Virus record (IMG/VR): IMGVR_UViG_3300017917_004998
Span: 1 to 64,000 of that record
Direction: 5' to 3' (one strand)
Length of the DNA stretch: 64,000 nt
From: a virus
Positions 30,789-36,325 of the stretch are shown here, piece by piece. Position numbers and translations under genes: made by a program. Position 1 is the stretch's first letter, and each line of letters opens with the position of its first letter. Below the pieces are notes generated by a model. It was given only the letters and a program-made list of their open reading frames with translations. It searched no databases and was not told the origin of the DNA.

Positions 30789-30808
30789 CAAATAAAAATT
30801 AGATTCTC

Positions 30809-30856
30809 ATTTTTTATCTACGTTCTTAGTTCTTATATTTACAGTATCAAAACAAA
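30809..30856 (+). promoter_or_regulatory. early-type promoter for tRNA-like element 5
   Basis: T-run CATTTTTTA, TATATTTA (30834-30841), CAGTATCAAAACAAAAGAAA leader. Confidence 0.75.
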
Positions 30857-30862
30857 AGAAAT

Positions 30863-30966
30863 AGTCAGGTAGCTCAAATGGTAAGAGCGTTTGTTTGTTA
30901 GGATGTGTACAGTCCGACTAAAAAGAACACAAACAAAAGATGCATGGATCGTTCCTGTCCTGACTA
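30863..30966 (+). ncRNA. tRNA-like element 5 (104 nt), Asn-like 5' half
   Basis: AGTCAGG / CCTGACT acceptor, D-arm GCTCAAATGGTAAGAGC, then TTTGT-TTGTTAG, a normal 5' anticodon stem and loop with GTT (Asn). The pairing strand ACAAA is 27 nt further on, as if a small insertion followed loop position 38. The T-loop is altered (GGATCGTTCC), unlike every other element. Confidence 0.7.
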
Positions 30967-30984
30967 CAAATAATACATCTAAGT

Positions 30985-31179
30985 ATGAAAGAAAAGGTTT
31001 TTAAATGGATCGATGCTCATAACCTAACTCTAGAAGAAGCTGGGGATCTCGAATATCTGTTATCTTTGATTGGTAACTTCGAGGAAAACTATGAGGTGGA
31101 GTTTGAGGAAGAGAATGCTATTGGGTTGGCTATGGATTACCAAATTCATTTTAGAAAAAAGCTGGAGAATATGGGCTAA
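30985..31179 (+). CDS. acidic helical protein, 64 aa
   Basis: MKEKVFKWIDAHNLTLEEAG start, strongly acidic and helical. Located between element 5 and the structured RNA at 31227. No family recognised. Confidence 0.55.
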   Translation: MKEKVFKWIDAHNLTLEEAGDLEYLLSLIGNFEENYEVEFEEENAIGLAMDYQIHFRKKLENMG

Positions 31180-31186
31180 TCCCATA

Positions 31187-31214
31187 TATTCTATCAACAA
31201 TGATCTTTGACATA
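31187..31214 (+). repeat. TATTCTATCAACAATGATCT repeat, copy 2
   Basis: Continues with TTGACATA; differs from copy 1 (29773) at two positions. Ends 12 nt before the structured RNA. Confidence 0.6.
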
Positions 31215-31226
31215 ATAAGAAATTAA

Positions 31227-31351
31227 AAAGCCGCCTCAGAGAGGAGCAAGATTTATGTACTGTGCGTCATCCTAGTACGATAAATCCGTAATGGTGGTCC
31301 GCAAGACCTTTAACCCCAAGAGTAAAAGGACGTGAGGGGTTGGGCGGCTTT
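31227..31351 (+). ncRNA. structured non-coding RNA, about 125 nt
   Basis: Closed by AAAGCCGCC (31227) and GGCGGCTTT (31343-31351) and followed by a T-run. Inside: GATTTAT/ATAAATC enclosing GTACT/AGTAC; GGTC-CGCAA-GACC; and AACCCC/GGGGTT. CCTTT before AACCCC can pair with AAAGG before GGGGTT, an H-type pseudoknot. No tRNA T-arm and no long ORF. Unknown class. Confidence 0.7.
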
Positions 31352-31358
31352 TTTAAAT

Positions 31359-31482
31359 AGTCAGGTGGCGGAATGGTAAACGCAACAGTAGACGGTTCTC
31401 AGTCCTAACGACAAAGAGTAGCTAACTTTGAAAGTAGGTGTCTGGTTAATCTGAGAAACAGGTTCGAATCCTGTCCTGACTA
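31359..31482 (+). ncRNA. tRNA-like element 6 (124 nt)
   Basis: AGTCAGG / CCTGACT, D-arm GCGGAATGGTAAACGC, T-arm ACAGG TTCGAAT CCTGT. Core stems: TTCTCAG/CTGAGAA ending right at the T-arm, CCTA/TAGG, CAAAG-AGTAGCTAA-CTTTG. AGAC/GTCT would cross the TTCTCAG stem as a pseudoknot. Confidence 0.75.
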
Positions 31483-31497
31483 CAAAAATTAGATTCT

Positions 31498-31545
31498 CAT
31501 TTTTTATCTACGTTCTTAGTTCTTACATTTACAGTATCAAACAAA
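31498..31545 (+). promoter_or_regulatory. early-type promoter for tRNA-like element 7
   Basis: T-run CATTTTTTA, TACATTTA (31524-31531), CAGTATCAAACAAAAGAAA leader. Confidence 0.75.
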
Positions 31546-31551
31546 AGAAAT

Positions 31552-31650
31552 AGTCAGGTGGCGAAATTGGTAGACGCACTGGACAGGCGATGCATTTAAA
31601 ACAGAAATAAGCCCAGTCGGTACTTACAGGTTCAAATCCTGTCCTGGCTA
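31552..31650 (+). ncRNA. tRNA-like element 7 (99 nt)
   Basis: AGTCAGG / CCTGGCT, D-arm GCGAAATTGGTAGACGC, T-arm ACAGG TTCAAAT CCTGT. ACTGG / CCAGT makes a normal Leu-type anticodon stem, but the loop is 30 nt and contains TTTAAAA (TAA anticodon context) in its middle. Followed by an orphan hairpin and T-arm (31655-31700). Confidence 0.75.
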
Positions 31651-31654
31651 CAAA

Positions 31655-31700
31655 CCTTAGGATTAATTACCCTAAGGCTGAGAGGTTCGAAACTCTCGAT
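31655..31700 (+). other. orphan tRNA 3' fragment
   Basis: Hairpin CCTTAGG/CCTAAGG (loop ATTAATTA plus C) then GAGAGGTTCGAAACTCTC, a T-arm-like hairpin with one extra base, then GATTGAC. No matching 5' acceptor strand is found nearby. Confidence 0.5.
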
Positions 31701-31785
31701 TGACTATGGTGTAAAGGCGCACAGCAGAACGGAGTAGTAATACGAAAGGGGACGCAGGATTAAGGTTCGAATCCTTATTAGTCAG
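31700..31785 (+). tRNA. tRNA-like element 8 (different acceptor)
   Basis: D-arm GTGTAAAGGCGCAC resembles that of the ordinary tRNA-Leu at 50375-50459. T-arm TAAGG TTCGAAT CCTTA, 3' end TTAGTCAGC; acceptor pairing with TGACTAT or TTGACTA is imperfect by one position. About 85 nt, class II length. No clear anticodon arm (GCAGAACGGAGTAGTAAT follows the D-arm). Confidence 0.6.
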
Positions 31786-31793
31786 CAAAACAC

Positions 31794-31902
31794 AGTCAGG
31801 TGGCGGAATTGGTAGACGCTTAAATGGAGTATCATGTTGTAGAACCAGTACGAAAACTACATCCTCTATATTCACTAACAGGTTCGAATCCTGTCCTGAC
31901 TG
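31794..31902 (+). ncRNA. tRNA-like element 9 (109 nt)
   Basis: AGTCAGG / CCTGACT, discriminator G instead of A, D-arm GCGGAATTGGTAGACGC, T-arm ACAGG TTCGAAT CCTGT. Core: ATGGAG/CTCTAT (one G-U) enclosing TGTAG/CTACA with a 14-nt loop. Confidence 0.72.
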
Positions 31903-31956
31903 CAAATTCAGTTATCGGTGAGCAAGTCTGAATTAAAACAAAATCTTGCTCTACCT

Positions 31957-32043
31957 AGTCAAGTGGCGGAATTGGTTAGACGCATGCGGTGGATTTTAAT
32001 TGGAATTGCTGCTAAATTACAGGTTCGAATCCTGTCCTGACTA
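31957..32043 (+). tRNA. tRNA-like element 10 (87 nt)
   Basis: AGTCAAG / CCTGACT (one A-C mismatch), D-arm GCGGAATTGGTTAGACGC. Core GCGG-TG-GATT-TTAATTGG-AATT-G-CTGC. Same core layout as element 11 with compensatory base changes. Length is that of an ordinary class II tRNA, but the long arm follows the D-arm directly. Confidence 0.72.
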
Positions 32044-32059
32044 CTAAAATTAAAAAACT

Positions 32060-32155
32060 ATGGGAGACCTTATAATCGTGAGTTTAGTGATGAATGTATT
32101 TTCTTTTTATGCAATTTACCTCCTTAAAAAAGAAGTTGATAAATTAAAAAGGTAA
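32060..32155 (+). CDS. 31-aa single-span membrane protein
   Basis: MGDLIIVSLVMNVFSFYAIY start, one hydrophobic helix, basic tail KKEVDKLKR. Between elements 10 and 11. Confidence 0.45.
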   Translation: MGDLIIVSLVMNVFSFYAIYLLKKEVDKLKR

Positions 32156-32163
32156 AACAAAAT

Positions 32164-32249
32164 AGTCAGGTGGCGGAATTGGTTAGACGCATGCGGTAAC
32201 TTTTAAACGGAAGTCTGCTAAACTACAGGTTCGAATCCTGTCCTGACTA
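32164..32249 (+). tRNA. tRNA-like element 11 (86 nt)
   Basis: AGTCAGG / CCTGACT, D-arm GCGGAATTGGTTAGACGC, core GCGG-TA-ACTT-TTAAACGG-AAGT-CTGC, T-arm ACAGG... (TACAGG). The ACTT/AAGT stem replaces GATT/AATT of element 10. The loop keeps TTAAnnGG; TAA would be a Leu anticodon. Confidence 0.75.
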
Positions 32250-32263
32250 CTAAAAATATAATT

Positions 32264-32446
32264 ATGATAGATTTAGATAAAGCGAAATTCATCGGAGAAG
32301 GTGAATGGGTTAAAGATTCAGCATATCAGGTATATGAATTGGACGGTAAATATTATTCCGTTATAGTAATTGGGCATGACAATAAAGAAATTATGGATGA
32401 TTCGATAACTGAAATTGCTAAAGAAGATATTAGTAAATACATCTAA
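32264..32446 (+). CDS. hypothetical protein, 60 aa
   Basis: MIDLDKAKFIGEGEWVKDSA start; small beta protein (QVYELDGKYYSVIVIGHDNK). Lies between elements 11 and 12. Function unknown. Confidence 0.55.
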   Translation: MIDLDKAKFIGEGEWVKDSAYQVYELDGKYYSVIVIGHDNKEIMDDSITEIAKEDISKYI

Positions 32447-32453
32447 ATAAAAT

Positions 32454-32566
32454 AGTCAGGTGGCGGAATTGGATAGACGCTATTAGGGAGTTATAGTAAG
32501 TGGGAATTTCTCACCGCAATCGGAGCCTTAACACTTACACTACAGGTTCAAATCCTGTCCTGACTA
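32454..32566 (+). ncRNA. tRNA-like element 12 (113 nt)
   Basis: AGTCAGG / CCTGACT, D-arm GCGGAATTGGATAGACGC. CTAT...ATAG follows the D-arm with a 9-nt loop (TAGGGAGTT), then GTAAGTG/CACTTAC closes near the T-arm around CCG-CAAT-CGG. T-arm ACAGG TTCAAAT CCTGT. The closest to a normal class II order (anticodon-like arm, then long arm), but U33 is absent. Confidence 0.75.
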
Positions 32567-32594
32567 CCAAAAATCATGAGTTGTTGTTGACTCC

Positions 32595-32627
32595 GGGGCT
32601 GAGAGAAATCTCAGCCTCATTTTTTTG
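32595..32627 (+). terminator. intrinsic terminator, copy 2 of a repeated element
   Basis: GGGGCTGAGA / TCTCAGCCTC stem, loop GAAA, T-run. Preceded by AAATCATGAGTTGTTGTTGA (from 32571). Confidence 0.82.
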
Positions 32628-32665
32628 AAACGTAGTGGTTTTCTATATTTACAGTATCAAACAAA
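32619..32665 (+). promoter_or_regulatory. early-type promoter for tRNA-like element 13
   Basis: T-run CATTTTTTTG, TATATTTA (32644-32651), CAGTATCAAACAAAAGAAA leader. Confidence 0.75.
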
Positions 32666-32671
32666 AGAAAT

Positions 32672-32744
32672 AGTCAGGTAGCTCAACGGTGAGCGGGTCC
32701 GTAACAGGAGTTGCCGTATGCAGGTTCGAATCCTGTCCTGACTA
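32672..32744 (+). tRNA. tRNA-like element 13 (73 nt)
   Basis: AGTCAGG / CCTGACT, D-arm GCTC-AACGGT-GAGC, T-arm GCAGG TTCGAAT CCTGT. Ordinary class I length, but the expected anticodon stem GGTCC / GAGTT pairs poorly; loop GTAACAG would give AAC. Possibly a real but decayed tRNA, or the minimal form of the family. Confidence 0.68.
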
Positions 32745-32758
32745 CAAAAAATAAAGTT

Positions 32759-32896
32759 ATGAAAAAAGATACAAAAGATACATTAAAAGTTGTTGGCATA
32801 ATGATTATGTTTACATCATTACTTCTTTATAGTTTTTATGTGCATAGAAATGAACCACATTGGTTTGAAACAAGATATGTTAAAATTGTAAAATAA
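32759..32896 (+). CDS. 45-aa single-span membrane protein
   Basis: MKKDTKDTLKVVGIMIMFTS start; one hydrophobic helix (VVGIMIMFTSLLLYSFYV) then a polar tail. ATG lies 15 nt after element 13. Confidence 0.5.
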   Translation: MKKDTKDTLKVVGIMIMFTSLLLYSFYVHRNEPHWFETRYVKIVK

Positions 32897-32903
32897 ACAA
32901 AAT

Positions 32904-33013
32904 AGTCAGGTGGCGGAATGGTAGACGCAAGTGAGATATTATTAGAGCGCCTCAAGTAGCATGAGGAGTCGCAAAGTTATAATATCATACAGGTTCGAAT
33001 CCTGTCCTGACTA
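32904..33013 (+). ncRNA. tRNA-like element 14 (110 nt)
   Basis: AGTCAGG / CCTGACT, D-arm GCGGAATGGTAGACGC. Core: AAGTGA, then GATATTAT/ATAATATC (8 bp, ending two nt before the T-arm), GCG/CGC and CCTCA-AGTAGCA-TGAGG, a 5-bp stem with a 7-nt loop. The whole core is one long rod. Starts AAGTGA and ends ATCAT like element 2. Confidence 0.75.
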
Positions 33014-33031
33014 CAAATAATACATCTAAAT

Positions 33032-33235
33032 ATGACAGTTAAAGAGCTCAAAGAAAAATTGGAGGGGCTTGATCCAGATATGAAAGTCGGGGGCAGAGGA
33101 CACTTCGGTGAATTCCTTCAGACATGGGATGCAAGGGTAACCGAGGCTTCCGTAGGAGGTGGCCTATATAGAGAAGGAGTAAAAGAGGAAATATTCTACA
33201 TATCAATCGAGGACGCAGGTCCAGATCCAGATTAA
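33032..33235 (+). CDS. hypothetical protein, 67 aa
   Basis: MTVKELKEKLEGLDPDMKVG start, a short helix-strand domain seen in many phage proteins (VKELKEKLEGLDPDMKV). Ends GPDPD, directly followed by a tRNA-like 3' remnant. Confidence 0.6.
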   Translation: MTVKELKEKLEGLDPDMKVGGRGHFGEFLQTWDARVTEASVGGGLYREGVKEEIFYISIEDAGPDPD

Positions 33236-33236
33236 C

Positions 33237-33255
33237 CGAATCCTGTCCTGACTAC
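33237..33255 (+). repeat. remnant of a tRNA-like element (3' 19 nt)
   Basis: CGAATCCTGTCCTGACTAC, identical to the 3' end of the intact elements, with no 5' half. It begins 2 nt after the stop of 33032-33235. Confidence 0.75.
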
Positions 33256-33264
33256 AAGCACACT

Positions 33265-33272
33265 GATATATA
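33265..33272 (+). promoter_or_regulatory. late-type promoter element GATATATA
   Basis: Five nt upstream of ATG 33278. Confidence 0.4.
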
Positions 33273-33277
33273 CAAGA

Positions 33278-33535
33278 ATGAAAACTTACACAGAAGAAGA
33301 GGTTAAGGAATTAATCCATGCAGTGGTTTTAGAAACAGCAAAAGGAGTTAAAGATTGGTTTGAAAAGGAGACTGTCATCAAAAACAAAGAAACTGGAGAT
33401 GTGATAGAAGATGCGAACCTCTGCCTAAAGGAAGATCCAGCAAACCCGCTAAAGGGTTACATCTACCCAAGGCTCGAAAAATTCGGGATCGAGTACAACA
33501 CGGAACTAGGTGCATTTCGACCCACACAGAAGTAA
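33278..33535 (+). CDS. hypothetical protein, 85 aa
   Basis: MKTYTEEEVKELIHAVVLET start, helical N-terminal third, ends YNTELGAFRPTQK. No recognised domain. Followed by a terminator. Confidence 0.58.
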   Translation: MKTYTEEEVKELIHAVVLETAKGVKDWFEKETVIKNKETGDVIEDANLCLKEDPANPLKGYIYPRLEKFGIEYNTELGAFRPTQK

Positions 33536-33562
33536 AAAAAATCATGAGTTGTTGTTGACTCC

Positions 33563-33594
33563 GAGGCTTAGAATTTTCTAAGCCTCATTTTTTT
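33563..33594 (+). terminator. intrinsic terminator, copy 3 of a repeated element
   Basis: GAGGCTTAGAA / TTCTAAGCCTC stem, T-run. Preceded by AAATCATGAGTTGTTGTTGA (from 33539). Confidence 0.85.
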
Positions 33595-33633
33595 GCCGCG
33601 CAGTTTTATTCTACATTTACAGTATCAAACAAC
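33587..33633 (+). promoter_or_regulatory. early-type promoter for 33638-34318
   Basis: T-run CATTTTTTTG, TACATTTA (33612-33619), CAGTATCAAACAAC leader. Confidence 0.75.
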
Positions 33634-33637
33634 AACC

Positions 33638-34318
33638 ATGGACAAGGCAAGCGCAATCATCACAGTCAGAGACCACTTCTCCTACAACGAAGAGATCTTA
33701 AATGAGATCCTCCAGGACATAGAGTCTTTCAACAGGAAATGGTGTTTCTACGAGTTCGTGACTTCCAAGGTGACACTCATCAGGGAGACCAACTACAAGA
33801 GGGCAAAGATCGGGGAAAAGATCCAGATCGACTCACAGGGATGGAAATACCACGGGGCACAGGTAGTAGTGGAGAAGAAGAGGTTTGGGATGGTAGAGTG
33901 CTACGTTCCAGGAGACGACAAGGTAAGACTCAAGATAAACCCAAGCTCCATCAGGTTCACACCTCAGATGAAGAAGGAGAAGATCAGCTACAAAGTCGGA
34001 GACCTAGTTCTCATCGCTGAAAGCAGGTTCAGACCACGCTACGAAGACGGTGACGTCTTCAGGATCGTCTGGAAGGGAGCGAAGTACGTAAGGGTGGAAC
34101 CAAGAAACCCAAGATGCAAAATCCACACGGACAAAGACCAGGTCGGAGGTCGACCAGGAGACAACATCAGGGAGTACGCAGACTTCGAGGGCAGGAAGGT
34201 CTTCCGAGAGAGTGTCTACTCCATGGATATTCCCAACGACAAACTCCAGCCTGTCAAAGAGTATTACGGGGAGGAAATGGGAGGCCTACTCGGAGACCTA
34301 GACTGCATAGGTCTCTAA
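33638..34318 (+). CDS. hypothetical protein ending GDLDCIGL, 226 aa
   Basis: MDKASAIITVRDHFSYNEEI start after the leader. Two beta-rich segments (GEKIQIDSQGWKYHGAQVVV; YKVGDLVLIAESRFRPRYED) look like SH3/KOW-type barrels. C-terminus MGGLLGDLDCIGL is a form of the shared DLxxIGF tail. Function unknown. Confidence 0.65.
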   Translation: MDKASAIITVRDHFSYNEEILNEILQDIESFNRKWCFYEFVTSKVTLIRETNYKRAKIGEKIQIDSQGWKYHGAQVVVEKKRFGMVECYVPGDDKVRLKINPSSIRFTPQMKKEKISYKVGDLVLIAESRFRPRYEDGDVFRIVWKGAKYVRVEPRNPRCKIHTDKDQVGGRPGDNIREYADFEGRKVFRESVYSMDIPNDKLQPVKEYYGEEMGGLLGDLDCIGL

Positions 34319-34407
34319 GTACAATCCTCTGCTCTGGTCTTAGCCTTACTCTGTTCACAGTGGTGTACACCTCGACCTAAAAAAAAATCTAAAAAAATTA
34401 GGCCTCG

Positions 34408-34455
34408 CATTTTTTCTGCTCGAGGCCTAGATCTATATTTACAGTATCAAACAAC
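34408..34455 (+). promoter_or_regulatory. early-type promoter for 34462-34950
   Basis: T-run CATTTTTTC, CTCGAGGCCTAG spacer, TATATTTA (34434-34441), CAGTATCAAACAAC leader. Confidence 0.75.
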
Positions 34456-34461
34456 AACAAC

Positions 34462-34950
34462 ATGATACGCTCAAACGTTAACCCACTCCACCTTCCCCAG
34501 CTTTTCTTCGCTGGACGTGCACTCCTCACTTTCCACAACACCGAGAGAAACACCCACATGACCGTGAAGGTAATCCAAGCAAGGGACAAGGCAGATCGCA
34601 AGATCAAGCTTCCCTACTTCTTCGTCAACATCTCCCTCCTCGGAGACAGCGACCAGGGATTCCGCTACGCCGGCATCATCTACCAGAACACTCTCACCTT
34701 CCGTCCCAACGAAGCAATCCTCCACGACACACAGATGCAGAAAACAATGCTCTTCATCATGGAGGCTATCAAGAACCCTCAGCTCCTCAGGGATCGCAAG
34801 GTGTCTCTGCTCCACGAAGGCAAATGCTGCCGGTGCTCTTTACCGCTTAGCAATCCCCAGTCAATCGACAGAGGGCTAGGAGACGACTGCCACGCCTACG
34901 TCTTCGGCACAGACAATCTCGCACAAAAGAAGAAGCTTGGTCTCTTATAA
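34462..34950 (+). CDS. DUF6011-like zinc-binding protein, 162 aa
   Basis: Starts MIRSNVNPLHLPQLFFAGRA; ATG 34558 (MTVKVIQARDK) is an alternative start. C-terminal motif CCRCSLPLSNPQSIDRGLGD followed by DC matches the DUF6011 pattern (Cys-x2-Cys ... GxG ... Cys), a small zinc finger in phage proteins. The T-run of its terminator also precedes the next promoter. Confidence 0.7.
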   Translation: MIRSNVNPLHLPQLFFAGRALLTFHNTERNTHMTVKVIQARDKADRKIKLPYFFVNISLLGDSDQGFRYAGIIYQNTLTFRPNEAILHDTQMQKTMLFIMEAIKNPQLLRDRKVSLLHEGKCCRCSLPLSNPQSIDRGLGDDCHAYVFGTDNLAQKKKLGLL

Positions 34951-34970
34951 CCAAGCTTCCCATTTTTTCA
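34932..34970 (+). terminator. intrinsic terminator containing the stop codon
   Basis: GAAGCTTGGT / ACCAAGCTTC stem with the TAA stop in the loop, then CCCATTTTTT. Confidence 0.8.
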
Positions 34971-35008
34971 TCACGCACACAGACATTACATTTACAGCAT
35001 CAACAACA
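34963..35008 (+). promoter_or_regulatory. early-type promoter for 35015-35959
   Basis: T-run, TACATTTA (34987-34994), CAGCATCAACAAC leader. Confidence 0.72.
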
Positions 35009-35014
35009 AAGAGA

Positions 35015-35959
35015 ATGGCAAGAAAAACATCCACCGGCATACGCAAGCCAATGTCACCAGAGGCTAGGGCAAAGATAGCAGAGGCTGTAAAAAAGTCTGC
35101 GCAGAAGAAGCGCATCGAAGCAGGCCTACCGCCAGACCAGCCACTTCCTGTCGGTCCAGTCAGGCAAAAGCCGATCGACATCATCCAGATGCGCAACCAG
35201 GAATTCGACCAGGACCTGTTCGTGCCAATGTCAACAGGCAGGGAGATAGACTTCCTGTTCTCTCTGGAGGGAGGTATCAACAAGGCAACGAACTACCTCG
35301 TCATCGGAGATCCAGGGGTGGGCAAATCGACAGTCACCCTCGACATCGTCTCAGACCTGGTCAGTCTTGGCTACCAGTGTCTGTTCATCTCAGCAGAGAT
35401 GACCAGGATAGATCTCTTCAAATACGTACAGAGGTTCCCCAAGTTTGGACACGTAGACACTCTCTTCCTTGGTGAGTACTGCGACGACAGCCCAAAGCTC
35501 GTTATCGAGGAGGCTCTGTCAAAAGGTTACGATCTCGTATTAATCGACTCATTCGTCGAGGTACAGGATTCAGTCAAGGAGTCAAACAAGGTGACAAGCT
35601 CATCAGCAGAGAAATGGCTCATCGATCAGATGCTCAAGAACAACCTTGGGGAGAACGACCAGGGGAAAAACACCACCTTCCTCTGTATCCAACAGGTGAC
35701 TAAGGGAGGAGTCTTCTTGGGCTCAAACCGACTCAAGCACAACACCACCGGGATGTTGGAGATCAGGTTCGACGAAGACTTACCAGGTGCTTCCTTCCTG
35801 CACTTCACCAAGAACAGACGTGGACCAACACAGGTTAAGATGTACTTCGAACTTGCCTCAGGCGGACAAGTCATCTACACAGATCCAACCGGACAGACAC
35901 TGGATCCAAAGAATCCGATCGAACAGTTGGCAGCCCTAGTCAACCCATTCGGAAAATAA
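35015..35959 (+). CDS. RecA-fold ATPase, RadA/DnaB-like
   Basis: 314 residues. A basic N-terminal 45 residues (MARKTSTGIRKPMSPEARAK), then a RecA-type core: Walker A GDPGVGKST near residue 110, YQCLFISAEMTR (the usual E after the third strand), Walker B YDLVLIDSF near 180, and FLCIQQVTKGGVFLGSNRLK, a loop and strand like that of RadA. No Lon-like or zinc domain. Probably a recombination or replication ATPase; RadA, KaiC or helicase-type cannot be separated by eye. Confidence 0.8.
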   Translation: MARKTSTGIRKPMSPEARAKIAEAVKKSAQKKRIEAGLPPDQPLPVGPVRQKPIDIIQMRNQEFDQDLFVPMSTGREIDFLFSLEGGINKATNYLVIGDPGVGKSTVTLDIVSDLVSLGYQCLFISAEMTRIDLFKYVQRFPKFGHVDTLFLGEYCDDSPKLVIEEALSKGYDLVLIDSFVEVQDSVKESNKVTSSSAEKWLIDQMLKNNLGENDQGKNTTFLCIQQVTKGGVFLGSNRLKHNTTGMLEIRFDEDLPGASFLHFTKNRRGPTQVKMYFELASGGQVIYTDPTGQTLDPKNPIEQLAALVNPFGK

Positions 35960-35968
35960 TCGCATTCC

Positions 35969-36002
35969 CATTTTTTCAAAACGGAGTCTCACACTACATT
36001 TG
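35969..36002 (+). promoter_or_regulatory. early-type promoter for 36007-36258
   Basis: T-run CATTTTTTC, TACATTTG (35995-36002). The ATG is only 4 nt further on, so the message is nearly leaderless. Confidence 0.62.
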
Positions 36003-36006
36003 TAAT

Positions 36007-36258
36007 ATGGAAAAGGACGTAACGATCACAGAAGGACTCGGACTACCCAACGAGATCTTCGTCCAGACCAGAGACATAGTCCAGGAGCACTGGGGGAATA
36101 GCTCCACAGTCAGCGAAGCCCTGGAAGACATAGCCAGGGGGATACAGGAAGAGGATCTAGGTACCGATGTGCCACTCTCAACCTACGAGAAGAGACTGAT
36201 CCTTGCTGGATACATTACTGGAAGGCACCACCAGGCCCTGAAGGAAATGGGATTTTAA
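36007..36258 (+). CDS. hypothetical helical protein, 83 aa
   Basis: MEKDVTITEGLGLPNEIFVQ start, acidic helices, ends LKEMGF. Last gene before a strong terminator and a gene-free region. Confidence 0.6.
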   Translation: MEKDVTITEGLGLPNEIFVQTRDIVQEHWGNSSTVSEALEDIARGIQEEDLGTDVPLSTYEKRLILAGYITGRHHQALKEMGF

Positions 36259-36297
36259 AAACCATCACCAGATCTTCCAACTGCCATTAGGAGATCG

Positions 36298-36325
36298 CCA
36301 AGGCCTAACGAGGCCTTGGTTTTTT
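36298..36325 (+). terminator. intrinsic terminator
   Basis: CCAAGGCCT / AGGCCTTGG stem, loop AACG, T-run of six. Confidence 0.9.

Noticed and set aside
29817-31482. Group I introns in tRNA genes
   Set aside because: Crossing stems resemble P3/P7, but the cores are far too short (under 100 nt) for a group I intron and lack P4-P6.
29494-33255. CRISPR array
   Set aside because: The constant parts are tRNA-like with D-arms and T-arms, spacing is irregular and genes lie between; no cas genes.
29494-33255. Integron attC-type recombination sites
   Set aside because: Inverted ends of variable-length elements fit superficially, but the TTCGAAT T-arm and Leu-type D-arm show tRNA origin and no integrase is present. 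Cassette-like exchange is still possible by homologous recombination.
34471-34815. 114-aa acidic minus-strand frame
   Set aside because: Antisense of the DUF6011-like gene; no promoter and no independent support.
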